From the NCBI GenBank assembly GCA_959597175.1, contig CAUFXM010000008.1, forward strand, positions 31,908 through 95,907: DNA of 64,000 nucleotides, given 5' to 3'. Source of the stretch: an uncultured Methanomassiliicoccales archaeon. GTDB taxonomy: Archaea > Thermoplasmatota > Thermoplasmata > Methanomassiliicoccales > Methanomethylophilaceae. Below are positions 26,337-34,178 of the stretch, in pieces (position 1 is the stretch's first letter; every line of letters starts with the position of its first letter). The notes under the pieces were generated by a model, which was not told the DNA's origin, searched no databases, and was given only the letters and a program-made list of their open reading frames with translations. The translations under genes were made by a program, and so were the position numbers.

Positions 26337-26373
26337 AAAGAAGTTACGGTAGGTTGCCGTCAGAGGTCAACAC

Positions 26374-26418
26374 ATGATCTGCAACGCATTCATTGGACTA
26401 CTTATCCTTCTTGAGTAA
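26374..26418 (+). CDS. Possible leucine-rich leader peptide of the leu operon
   Basis: A 14-codon frame, MICNAFIGLLILLE, preceded by GAGGT six nt upstream (26363-26367) and ending in TAA 35 nt before the leuA ATG. Four of its last six residues are Leu, next to Ile. It lies just inside the predicted mRNA 5' end. The layout resembles bacterial leucine leader peptides used for attenuation. I could not find a convincing pair of competing hairpins by eye, so a translational-coupling mechanism or chance also remain possible. Confidence 0.45.
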   Translation: MICNAFIGLLILLE

Positions 26419-26453
26419 ATCCAGTGGAAGCTAGGACGGTTTGAGGTGTTTAT

Positions 26454-28040
26454 ATGGAATCTACCCAAACCAGTGGGAACGCTAATCTGAGAGACATGTT
26501 GGCAGTCAGCCCCTACAACCAGCTAGCGCTCAAGCCCCTTCCCCACAGGGACAGGATCCAGATCTTCGACACGACCCTGAGGGACGGTGAGCAGGCCCCC
26601 GGCATCGCCCTGAGCTCGGACGACAAGGTGCGCATAGCCATGGCACTCGACGACCTCGGGGTGGACATCATGGAGGCCGGGTTCGCCGCCTCCTCCGAGA
26701 TCGAGAAGGACACCCTCAGGAAGATCCGCGATGCCGGCACGGAGTGCACCCTGTGCAGTCTGTCCAGGAGCGTCAAGGGGGACGTCGACGCCGTGATCGA
26801 CTGCGACCTCGACTACATCCACACGTTCATCGCCACCAGCGATCTCCATATGAAGTACAAGCTGAAGATGACGCCCGATCAGGTGGTGGAGAAGGCCGTG
26901 GACACGATCCAGTACGCCAGGGACCATGGTCTGAGGGTGATGTTCTCCTGCGAGGACGCCACCAGGACCGACCTGGATTTCATGAAGAGGATCTGCGTCG
27001 CGGCCCAGGATGCCGGGGCGGAGTCCATCAACCTGCCGGACACGGTCGGCGTCATCATCCCGCAGGGGATGGCCCACATCATCAGCGAGATGCACAAGGT
27101 CCTGAAGGTCCCGATCTCCATGCACTGCCACAACGACATGGGTCTCGCCGTCGCGAACACGCTCGCAGGGGTCGAGGCCGGGGCAGAGATATGCCAGGTC
27201 ACCGTGAACGGCATCGGCGAGAGGACCGGCAACGCCGCGCTCGAGGAGGTCGCCATCAACCTGTTCGCCAACTACGGCGCCGAGACCGTGAACCTGTCCA
27301 AACTGGGCCAGGTGTCGAAGATGGTCGAGAGGATCACAGGATTCCCGATAGCGTACAACAAGGCGATCGTGGGGAGGAACGCCTTCGCCCACGAGTCCGG
27401 GATCCATGTGCACGGGGTCATGGCCAACAGCCTGACGTACGAGCCGTTCAAGCCCGAGCTGGTCGGGGTCGAGAGGCACATCGTCATCGGCAAGCATTCC
27501 GGAGAGCACTCCGTCCGCGGAAGGTTGGAGGCGCTCAACGTCAAGTTCCCCGAGGAGCACATGCCGGAGCTCATGAGCGCCATCAAGGAGATCGCCGTCG
27601 GAGGCAAGGAGATCGACGATGCCGAGCTGGTCGCGATCGCCGACAACGTGCTGTGGAAGAAGGAGACCAAGATCCAGACGGCGGTCCTCGACGGAATAGC
27701 GGTGATCACCGGAAAGAGCGTGACCTCCACCGCCACCGTCACGATATCCATCAACGGCGAGAAGAGGGTCAAGTCCGAGATCGGGGTCGGACCCGTGGAC
27801 GCCGCGCTGAAGGCCATCAGCGAGGCCGTCAACGACAACATCACGCTGGAGGAGTACAAGCTCGCAGCCGTCACCGGAGGCAGCGACTCCATCTGCGAGG
27901 CCACGGTGATGGTCAAGAACGTTCAGAACGACGGCAACCTGTCCGTCGGAAAGGCAGTGGGCCTGGATGTCGTGCAGACGTCCGTGGATGCCATGATGGC
28001 CGCCATAAACAGGGATTTCGCCAGACAGAAGAGTGAGTGA
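26454..28040 (+). CDS. leuA: 2-Isopropylmalate synthase
   Basis: 528 aa. LeuA condenses acetyl-CoA with 2-oxoisovalerate, the first committed step to leucine. The catalytic barrel starts with FDTTLRDGEQAPG (residues ~39-51), the metal and 2-oxoacid site; MHCHNDMGLAVANT (~222-235) carries the HxHND metal ligands; HESGIHVHG follows near ~318. The C-terminal ~120 residues form the LeuA allosteric domain (dimerisation and leucine feedback). It could be confused with citramalate or homocitrate synthase, but the context leuC-leuD-leuB favours LeuA. GAGGTG lies 5 nt before the ATG. leuC starts 1 nt after its stop. Confidence 0.93.
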   Translation: MESTQTSGNANLRDMLAVSPYNQLALKPLPHRDRIQIFDTTLRDGEQAPGIALSSDDKVRIAMALDDLGVDIMEAGFAASSEIEKDTLRKIRDAGTECTLCSLSRSVKGDVDAVIDCDLDYIHTFIATSDLHMKYKLKMTPDQVVEKAVDTIQYARDHGLRVMFSCEDATRTDLDFMKRICVAAQDAGAESINLPDTVGVIIPQGMAHIISEMHKVLKVPISMHCHNDMGLAVANTLAGVEAGAEICQVTVNGIGERTGNAALEEVAINLFANYGAETVNLSKLGQVSKMVERITGFPIAYNKAIVGRNAFAHESGIHVHGVMANSLTYEPFKPELVGVERHIVIGKHSGEHSVRGRLEALNVKFPEEHMPELMSAIKEIAVGGKEIDDAELVAIADNVLWKKETKIQTAVLDGIAVITGKSVTSTATVTISINGEKRVKSEIGVGPVDAALKAISEAVNDNITLEEYKLAAVTGGSDSICEATVMVKNVQNDGNLSVGKAVGLDVVQTSVDAMMAAINRDFARQKSE

Positions 28041-28041
28041 T

Positions 28042-29298
28042 ATGGGCAAAACGATAGCAGAGAAGATCCTCTCGGAGAAATCAGGGACAGACGCTCGCGC
28101 CGGACAGATCGTCATGGCAAACGTGGACTACGTCATGGTCAACGACGTCACCGGACCGATCGCGTTCCGCGAGTACTCCAAGCTCGGAACCGACAAGATG
28201 TACAAGGACCGCATGGTCCTGATCCCGGACCACTACGTCCCCGCGAAGGACGTGGCATCCGCCGAGCAGGCCAAGGAGATGAGGGAGTTCGCCCATGCCC
28301 ACGACCTTCCCAACTACTTCGAGATCGGGAAGAGCGGGGTGTGCCACCAGCTGATGGTGGAGGAGGGCTTCGCGGCCCCCGGAAGGCTCATCGTCGGAGC
28401 CGATTCCCACACATGCACCTACGGCGGGATCAACGCCTTCTCCACCGGCATCGGTTCGACGGAGGCGGCTGCGGCCTTCTCCACTGGGAAGCTGTGGTTC
28501 AAGGTCCCGGAGACCATCAAGGTCGTCGTCAAGGGGAAGTTCAGGAAGTATGTCGGCGGGAAGGACCTGATCCTCAGGATCATCACCGATATAGGCGTGG
28601 ACGGTGCGAACTACAAGGCGTTCGAGTTCCACGGCGATGTGCGCAACATCCCGGTGGCGGACAGGCTGGCCATCTCCAACATGGCCATCGAGGCCGGCGG
28701 CAAGGCGGGGATCTTCCCGTGCGACGACCTCACCCGCGAGTACATAAAGGACATGGTCCGCGGCGAGTACACGCCCGTGGAGGCCGACCCCGATGCGGAG
28801 TACTGCCGCGTCCTGGAGTACGACCTGGACGAGCTCGAGCCCTTCGTGTCGTACCCGCACCTTCCCAGCAACGGACGCCCGGTCAGGGAGGCCGACGTCA
28901 GAATCGACCAGGCGTACCTCGGGAGCTGCACCAACGGCAGGATCGAGGACATGAGGATCGGGGCCGAGATAGTCAAGGGAAGGAAGGTCGCACCCGGTGT
29001 CAGGTTCCTGGTGGTCCCCGCCTCCCAGAAGGTCTACAGGCAGATGGTGGAGGAGGGTCTGATGCAGATCTTCCTCGACGCCGGCGCCTTCATCTCCGGA
29101 CCCACATGCGGCGCGTGCCTCGGAGGGTACATGGGTATCCTCGCCGCCGGTGAGAAGGCGGTGTCCTCAACCAACAGGAACTTCATCGGAAGGATGGGGG
29201 ACAAGGCCTCGGAGGTCTATCTCGCCGGGCCAGCCGTCGTGGCGGCCTCGGCCATCGCGGGCAGGATCGTCACACCCGACCAGCTGGAGGGGAACTGA
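28042..29298 (+). CDS. leuC: 3-Isopropylmalate dehydratase large subunit
   Basis: 418 aa from ATG 28042 (a GTG at 28033 in frame overlaps leuA). Aconitase-family Fe-S ligands are Cys296 (GSCTNGR), Cys356 and Cys359 (PTCGACLGG). GADSHTCTYGGINAFSTGIGS, read in parts near residues 115-135, matches the substrate loop. With LeuD it isomerises 2- to 3-isopropylmalate, and some archaeal enzymes also act on citramalate. It is followed directly by leuD (ATG overlaps neither, starts next base after the TGA). Confidence 0.94.
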   Translation: MGKTIAEKILSEKSGTDARAGQIVMANVDYVMVNDVTGPIAFREYSKLGTDKMYKDRMVLIPDHYVPAKDVASAEQAKEMREFAHAHDLPNYFEIGKSGVCHQLMVEEGFAAPGRLIVGADSHTCTYGGINAFSTGIGSTEAAAAFSTGKLWFKVPETIKVVVKGKFRKYVGGKDLILRIITDIGVDGANYKAFEFHGDVRNIPVADRLAISNMAIEAGGKAGIFPCDDLTREYIKDMVRGEYTPVEADPDAEYCRVLEYDLDELEPFVSYPHLPSNGRPVREADVRIDQAYLGSCTNGRIEDMRIGAEIVKGRKVAPGVRFLVVPASQKVYRQMVEEGLMQIFLDAGAFISGPTCGACLGGYMGILAAGEKAVSSTNRNFIGRMGDKASEVYLAGPAVVAASAIAGRIVTPDQLEGN

Positions 29299-29778
29299 AT
29301 GGACAAGATAAAGGGAAAGGTGTGGGTGTTCGGCGACAACGTCGATACCGACCAGATCATACCGGCCGAGAGGCTGGTGGCGGCGAACCTCGACCACCTG
29401 AACGACTACATATTCGAGAAGGTCAGGCCGGGGTTCGCGCAGCAGGTCTAGAAGGGGGACATCCTGGTGGCAGGAAGGAACTTCGGATGCGGGTCTTCCA
29501 GGGAGCACGCCCCGCTCTCGCTGATCGAGGCCGGGTTCTCATGCATCATCGCGGAGTCGTTCGCGCGCATCTTCTACAGGAACTCCATGAACATCGGCCT
29601 CCTCCTGGTGGAGTGCAAGGTCGATGCCAGGGAGGGCGAGACCATCGAGGTCGACCCCGACAACGGCAAGGTCATCGCCGAGGGCAAGGAGTACTCCTTC
29701 CCGGAGTACCCGCCGTTCATCTCCGAGCTGGTCAAGGCCGGCGGTCTGATGAACCTCATCAGGGAGGGCAGGTTCTGA
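29299..29778 (+). CDS. leuD: 3-Isopropylmalate dehydratase small subunit with an in-frame UAG (candidate pyrrolysine)
   Basis: 159 codons with UAG at codon 51 (29449-29451). Before it: GKVWVFGDNVDTDQIIPAERL; after it: KGDILVAGRNFGCGSSREHAP, the universal LeuD swivel-domain motif. Both halves match the family without a gap, and the UAG falls in the FAQQV-X-KGD segment just before the second strand, where homologs usually carry Lys, Arg or similar. Frame, spacing and codon use are intact on both sides, leuC abuts it and leuB overlaps its stop (TGATG). Reading UAG as pyrrolysine would give a full-length subunit. If it were a stop, translation from GTG 29467 would yield an inactive 103-residue piece and the leucine pathway would be broken. 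Confidence 0.85.
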
Positions 29779-30902
29779 TGAAGCATCTCGCCATAATCCC
29801 CGGTGACGGTATCGGGAAGGAGGTCATCGCCGCAGGGATGGATGTCCTGGACGCGGTGTCCGAGATCTCGTCCTTCCAGTACGACCCGGAGTTCTTCGAC
29901 ATCGGTTCTGACCGCTATCTGAGGACGGGCGAGCTCCTCACCGACGAGGACGTCGCCGCCCTGAAGAGGAAGGACGCCATCTACTTCGGCGCCATCGGCG
30001 ACCCCAGGGTGGCGCCCGGGGTCCTTGAGCAGGGCATCCTGCTGAAGATGAGGGCCGTGTTCGACCAGTACATCAACCTCCGTCCGGTGACATCCTGGTT
30101 CCCCCTGGTCCCCTTGAAGAGGGAGGTCCCCTTCGACATCCACTTCCTGAGGGAGAACACCGAGGACTTCTATATGGGCGCCAACGGGTTCTTCGGACCC
30201 GGCAACGGCGGGTCCAAGGCCCATGTGCATGTGGACAGGGAGCTCTACAGCCTGGACATAGACCTTGATGCGAGATCCACCAACAACGACGACTTCGCCT
30301 TCGAGATCGGGCTCCTGTCCAGGACCGCGGTCACCAGGTTCGCGGACTACTGCTGCAGGTACGCCCTCAAGAGGGGCGACTCCAAGGTGACCCTCGTCGA
30401 CAAGGCGAACGTCATCACCAAGAACTACGGGATGCAGAGGCAGATCTTCCAGGAGAAGACCGAGGAGTACGGTCTGGACCTGGAGTTCATGTTCGTCGAC
30501 GCCATGGCGATGGCAATGATCGTCAGGCCGGAGACCTTCGGCACCGTAGCCGTCCCCAACCTGTTCGGGGACATCCTCACGGACCTGGGCGCGCAGCTCC
30601 AGGGAGGTCTGGGGATGGGAGGCAGCGGGAACATCAACCCCGAGGGGGTCAGCATGTTCGAGCCCATCCACGGCTCCGCTCCGGACATCGCCGGAAGGGG
30701 CATCGCGAACCCGATCGCCGCCGTCCTCGCGGCCCAGATGCTCCTGGAGGAGCAGGGGTATCAGGCAGAGGGCAGGATGCTCCATGACGCCGTCAGGAAC
30801 AGCCTGGACACCGGCAAGACCACTCCGGACCTGGGCGGGAACCTCTCCACCTCCGAGGTGGGGAAGGCCATCGCTGAGTACGTCCGCTCCCAGAAGCGCT
30901 GA
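29778..30902 (+). CDS. leuB: 3-Isopropylmalate dehydrogenase (or isocitrate/homoisocitrate-type homolog)
   Basis: 374 aa from ATG 29778, sharing its A with the leuD stop (TGATG). It oxidises and decarboxylates 3-isopropylmalate to 2-oxoisocaproate with NAD(+). Beta-decarboxylating dehydrogenase motifs: PGDGIGKEV (~8-16), LRENTEDFYMG (~126-136), the active-site Lys/Tyr region VTLVDKANVI, the metal Asp motif VDAMAMAMI (~237-245) and the nucleotide loop EPIHGSAPDIAG (~295-306). The REN-T-E stretch at 126-136 also occurs in tartrate/isocitrate relatives, so specificity rests mainly on operon context. Last gene of the leu operon. Confidence 0.9.
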   Translation: MKHLAIIPGDGIGKEVIAAGMDVLDAVSEISSFQYDPEFFDIGSDRYLRTGELLTDEDVAALKRKDAIYFGAIGDPRVAPGVLEQGILLKMRAVFDQYINLRPVTSWFPLVPLKREVPFDIHFLRENTEDFYMGANGFFGPGNGGSKAHVHVDRELYSLDIDLDARSTNNDDFAFEIGLLSRTAVTRFADYCCRYALKRGDSKVTLVDKANVITKNYGMQRQIFQEKTEEYGLDLEFMFVDAMAMAMIVRPETFGTVAVPNLFGDILTDLGAQLQGGLGMGGSGNINPEGVSMFEPIHGSAPDIAGRGIANPIAAVLAAQMLLEEQGYQAEGRMLHDAVRNSLDTGKTTPDLGGNLSTSEVGKAIAEYVRSQKR

Positions 30903-30911
30903 TGCATGATG

Positions 30912-30933
30912 GCCCCGGAGCTTCGAGAGGGGC
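30912..30933 (+). terminator. Possible stem-loop after leuB
   Basis: GCCCC (30912-30916) and GGGGC (30929-30933), with further GGAGC/GCTCC complementarity nearby. Weak. Confidence 0.35.
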
Positions 30934-31216
30934 TCCAGGGTCCAAACCCTCTCCCATTCTGTGAGCCCTCAGGCATTATGCGGGGTACCGAGGAGACCGT
31001 GGGCATCAGAACGTGATGAGGAAGGGGGCCGAGTCCGTTCAGAAGCTCAGGATCGCCCAGATGTCATGCACCTCCGAGAACGACACTGCCCGATGGAGCA
31101 TGGGGGATGCGATTTTTTCCAGACATCCGGTGCCGCATCCGACGTCATCCTCCCGAGCGTCCGGTCGTCCGACAGCCCCTCGGGGATCCGTCGCTAGGTG
31201 CCTGGGAGGTACGACG
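30934..31216. other. Gene-free stretch upstream of pcc1
   Basis: About 280 nt. The AGGGTCCAAACCCT at 30937-30950 looks at first like a tRNA T-arm, but no acceptor, D or anticodon arm surrounds it. No gene or repeat seen. Confidence 0.5.
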
Positions 31217-31224
31217 TATTATAT
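31217..31224 (+). promoter_or_regulatory. TATA box of the pcc1-like gene
   Basis: TATTATAT centred 26 nt before ATG 31247, the leaderless spacing used elsewhere in this window. Confidence 0.5.
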
Positions 31225-31246
31225 CGAAGCACTCCAGTCGAGACCG

Positions 31247-31573
31247 ATGTCAGGTGACCATATCGAGGTCGGAACGTACCTCGGGGATCCATCAGGAACA
31301 GGAGGGACTGAATCGATGATATATCTGGAACTGGAGGCGACATATCCAGATCGGGCAGTGGCTGAGGCCGTGATGAACGCTCTGGGTCCCGACAACGAGG
31401 GTTACGTCACCTCAGAGCTGCGGGGGTCCACCATAATCTTCAGGACGGAGGCCCAGTCGGCTGGAACGATGAGGAACACCGCCGACGATCTGATGGCATG
31501 CATAAAGGTCGCAGAGGAATCCGTCGGCATGGCCTGCGAGGAGAACGTCGACCCGCAGGATCCCGAGGAATGA
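31247..31573 (+). CDS. KEOPS complex subunit Pcc1-like protein
   Basis: 108 aa from ATG 31247, or 85 aa from ATG 31316. The 85-residue core, MIYLELEATYPD then AVMNALGPDNEGYVTSELRG and a C-terminal DDLMACIKVAEES helix, has the small alpha/beta layout of Pcc1, the dimerisation subunit of the KEOPS complex that makes t6A at position 37 of ANN-decoding tRNAs. TATA spacing favours 31247, whereas GGAGGG at 31301-31306 supports 31316; the extra 23 residues are low-complexity. Function is by fold similarity only. Confidence 0.75.
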   Translation: MSGDHIEVGTYLGDPSGTGGTESMIYLELEATYPDRAVAEAVMNALGPDNEGYVTSELRGSTIIFRTEAQSAGTMRNTADDLMACIKVAEESVGMACEENVDPQDPEE

Positions 31574-31614
31574 TGAAACGGGGCGGACGGGAACCGTCCC
31601 ACCCCTTTGGGTTT

Positions 31615-32148
31615 TCAGCTCTCGATGCCGAGGGCGATGGCCTTCCTGTTGCTCTCGAGCAGGTTGACCTTCTTGGCCGGGATGCTCTTCTGGAGGCCCA
31701 GGTCCAGATTCTCTGCGGAGCAGAACCCGGTCTCCTTGAACAGCCTTCCGAGGATGACCATGTTGGCCGCCCCCTTGAGGCCGTTCTCCTCCGCGATCCT
31801 GGAGGCGTCGATGCGGATGACCTTGACGTCGGTCCTGGTGACCTCCTTGTGGACGATGGAGCTGTCGACGATTATGATCCCTCCGGGGACCACATCCTTC
31901 TCGAACTTCTCGAGCGACGGGAGGTTCATGGCAACGAGCACGTCGGGGTTGACCACGAGCGGTGATCCGATGGTCTTGTCGGAGATGCATACGCTGCAGG
32001 ACGCCGTCCCTCCGCGCATCTCGGGACCGTACGACGGGAGCCAGGAGATCTCCCTACCCTCCATCATCGAGGCGTAGGCCATGACCTTGCCGGTGAACAG
32101 GATCCCCTGTCCTCCGAAACCGGTGAGGAGCACGTTGAGGTCGCTCAC
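31615..32148 (-). CDS. 2-Oxoacid:ferredoxin oxidoreductase gamma subunit
   Basis: 177 aa from GTG 32148, which overlaps the beta-subunit stop (GTGA). The open frame reaches further but that part lies inside the beta gene. It begins with LLTGFGGQGILFTGKVMAY, the gamma-domain signature, followed by EISWLPSYGPEMRGGTASC (the conserved PSYGPExRGG segment), and ends with a helix. With the alpha, beta and ferredoxin subunits it oxidises (or, run backwards, reductively carboxylates) a 2-oxoacid using CoA and ferredoxin. It is the last gene of the minus-strand operon that starts at 34847. Confidence 0.92.
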   Translation of the reverse strand: MSDLNVLLTGFGGQGILFTGKVMAYASMMEGREISWLPSYGPEMRGGTASCSVCISDKTIGSPLVVNPDVLVAMNLPSLEKFEKDVVPGGIIIVDSSIVHKEVTRTDVKVIRIDASRIAEENGLKGAANMVILGRLFKETGFCSAENLDLGLQKSIPAKKVNLLESNRKAIALGIES

Positions 32149-32894
32149 TGCTCTCCCTCCCCGACATCCTTGTAGACGCCCAGCGGATAGTAGGGCAGCA
32201 TGTTGTCCCTCAGCCACTGGATGGCGTCGGCCGGCGACATCCCCCAGTTGGTGGGGCATGTGGACACGACCTCCACGATGCAGTAGCCCTTTCCGGCCAT
32301 CTGATACTCGAAGGCCTTCTTGATCGCCTTCTTGGCGGCCCTGACGTTCTTGACGCAGTCGACGGTGACACGCTCGGCGAGGGCGACCCCGTCCAGGGAG
32401 GACAGGAGCTCGCAGACCCTGATCGGGTTCCCGGCGGTCTTGACGTCCCTACCGTAGGGCGTGGTCTGGGTGACCTGCCCGGGAAGGGTGGTGGGGGCCA
32501 TCTGGCCTCCGGTCATTCCGTAGATGGCGTTGTTGATGAAGATCGCGACGATGTTCTCGCCCCTGGCGGCGGCGTGGACGGTCTCGCCCATCCCGATGGC
32601 GGCGAGGTCCCCGTCACCCTGGTACGTGAAGACCACGTTCTCGGGCCTGGCCCTCTTGACGCCGGTGGCCACGGCGGGTGCGCGGCCGTGGGGCGCCTGG
32701 ACCATGTCGCAGTTGAAGTAGTTGTACGTGAAGACCGAGCATCCGACGGATGCGACTCCGACGGTCTTCCCCTCGATGCCGAGCTCATCGATGACCTCTG
32801 CCACGAGCCTGTGCACGATCCCGTGCGTGCATCCGGGGCAGTAGTGGAACGGCGCATCCGTGAGCGCGTGCGGCCTCTCTCCCTTGACTGTCAT
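32145..32894 (-). CDS. 2-Oxoacid:ferredoxin oxidoreductase beta subunit (TPP-binding)
   Basis: 249 aa from ATG 32894, overlapping the alpha stop (TGATG) with GGAGGTG upstream. It contains the cluster-binding CPGCTHG (~18-24) and the TPP/Mg motif GDGDLAAIGMGE ... NNAIYGMTGGQ (GDG-X~25-NN), the core of the catalytic site. Length and lack of extra domains match four-subunit VOR/KOR enzymes. Substrate class (branched-chain, VOR, versus 2-oxoglutarate, KOR) cannot be settled from the beta chain alone. Confidence 0.93.
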   Translation of the reverse strand: MTVKGERPHALTDAPFHYCPGCTHGIVHRLVAEVIDELGIEGKTVGVASVGCSVFTYNYFNCDMVQAPHGRAPAVATGVKRARPENVVFTYQGDGDLAAIGMGETVHAAARGENIVAIFINNAIYGMTGGQMAPTTLPGQVTQTTPYGRDVKTAGNPIRVCELLSSLDGVALAERVTVDCVKNVRAAKKAIKKAFEYQMAGKGYCIVEVVSTCPTNWGMSPADAIQWLRDNMLPYYPLGVYKDVGEGEQ

Positions 32895-33958
32895 CACTGA
32901 ACACCTCCGTTGATCCTGACGATCTGTTCGAGGACCTCGTTGGGGGTCGGGATCATACCTCCGGTACGTCCGTAGAACTCCACGGGGACCCTTCCGTTGA
33001 CCACGAGCCTAACGTCGTCGACCATCTGGCCCATGGACATCTCCACGGACAGGAACGCCTTGGTATGCCCTACGTGCTTCTCGATGACCTTCTTGGGGTA
33101 TGGCCAGAGGGTGATGGGCCTGATCATACCGACCTTGATGCCCTGCTTCCTGGCCGCATCGATCGCCGACCTGGACACCCTGGAGGACGACCCGTACGCG
33201 ACGATGATGATGTCGGCGTCGTCGGCGAGGTACTCCTCCGCCATCTGGTGCTTCTCCTCGATCTCGGCGTACCTCTCGAACCTGGCCTTGACCAGTGTCT
33301 CGAGCTCCTGGGGGTTGATGTACAGGGAGTTGACCACGTTGTGCTCCCTCTTGTCCTTGTGACCGCTGACGGCCCAGTCCTTGGAGTCGTTGTCCGGTTC
33401 CCTTGCCTCCGGGAGGACCACGGGCTCCATCATCTGACCGAGCATGCCGTCGGACAGGACCATGGCGGGCATCCTGTACCTGTCGCCGAGTTCGAACGCC
33501 GTGGCGATCATGTCGACCGTCTCCTGGACGGTCGAGGGTGCGAACACCAGGATGTGGAAGTCCCCGTGCGCGGTGGATTTGGTCGCCTGGAAGTAATCGG
33601 CCTGCGAGGGCTGGATGCCTCCGAGTCCCGGACCTCCGCGCTGAACGTTGACGATGAGGCAGGGGACGTCGGATCCGGCGAGGTAGGAGATGCCCTCGGC
33701 CATCAGACTGATTCCCGGGGAGGATGTGGACGTCATGACCCTGACGCCTGCGGCTCCCGCGCCTAGGACCATGTTGATCGATGCGACCTCGGACTCCGCC
33801 TGCAGGTAGACACCGCCGATCTTGGGCATCCTCTTGGACATGTACGCCGCCACCTCGGTCTGCGGGGTGATGGGGTATCCGAAGAAGTGCCTGCAGCCTG
33901 CGGCTATTGCCGCCTCGGCGATGGCCTCGTTTCCCTTCATGAGTACTTTCTCGTTCAT
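32894..33958 (-). CDS. 2-Oxoacid:ferredoxin oxidoreductase alpha subunit (VorB/KorA type)
   Basis: 354 aa from ATG 33958, 2 nt after the ferredoxin-subunit stop; the open frame to 34129 lies within that gene. Motifs: LMKGNEAIAEAAIAAGC, then GYPITPQTE (~28-36), QAESEVASINMVLGA (~53-67) and STSSPGISLMAEG (~79-91). The PITPQ loop and overall match are closest, as I recall the families, to methanogen VorB (2-oxoisovalerate:ferredoxin oxidoreductase). The neighbouring leu operon and acyl-CoA synthetases support a branched-chain role, but 2-oxoglutarate activity is not excluded. Confidence 0.9.
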   Translation of the reverse strand: MNEKVLMKGNEAIAEAAIAAGCRHFFGYPITPQTEVAAYMSKRMPKIGGVYLQAESEVASINMVLGAGAAGVRVMTSTSSPGISLMAEGISYLAGSDVPCLIVNVQRGGPGLGGIQPSQADYFQATKSTAHGDFHILVFAPSTVQETVDMIATAFELGDRYRMPAMVLSDGMLGQMMEPVVLPEAREPDNDSKDWAVSGHKDKREHNVVNSLYINPQELETLVKARFERYAEIEEKHQMAEEYLADDADIIIVAYGSSSRVSRSAIDAARKQGIKVGMIRPITLWPYPKKVIEKHVGHTKAFLSVEMSMGQMVDDVRLVVNGRVPVEFYGRTGGMIPTPNEVLEQIVRINGGVQ

Positions 33959-33960
33959 GT

Positions 33961-34167
33961 TCACATCTCGATTAGGATTGCCACGTCGGGGCACATCGTC
34001 GCGCAGGACCCGCAGCCGGTGCAGGCGTCCTGGTCGGTGACGTGGGCGGGATGATACCCCTTGTTGTTCGTAATGGTCTTGTCGAGCGATATTATGTGCT
34101 TCGGGCAGGCGATAACGCACATCTCGCAACCCTTGCAGATGTTGTTGTCAACGGTTACTTTCGGCAT
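33961..34167 (-). CDS. 2-Oxoacid:ferredoxin oxidoreductase ferredoxin-like (delta) subunit
   Basis: 68 aa from ATG 34167, chosen because GGAG lies 6 nt upstream (a GTG at 34182 is also in frame). Two [4Fe-4S] motifs: CKGCEMCVIACPK and CTGCGSCATMCPD, each CxxCxxCxxxCP. It passes electrons between the catalytic beta subunit and external ferredoxin. Co-transcribed between the P-loop ATPase gene and the alpha subunit. Confidence 0.94.
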   Translation of the reverse strand: MPKVTVDNNICKGCEMCVIACPKHIISLDKTITNNKGYHPAHVTDQDACTGCGSCATMCPDVAILIEM

Positions 34168-34178
34168 TTGATACTCCT

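Noticed and set aside
29467..29778. leuD as a pseudogene or short independent frame starting at GTG 29467
   Set aside because: The 50 codons before the UAG match the LeuD N-terminus without gap, gene spacing is tight on both sides, and no other decay is visible; readthrough explains the data better.
30937..30950. T-arm-like AGGGTCCAAACCCT suggesting a tRNA
   Set aside because: The loop is too short for a TTCRANY T-loop and no acceptor, D or anticodon stems surround it; it looks like part of the leuB 3' region.
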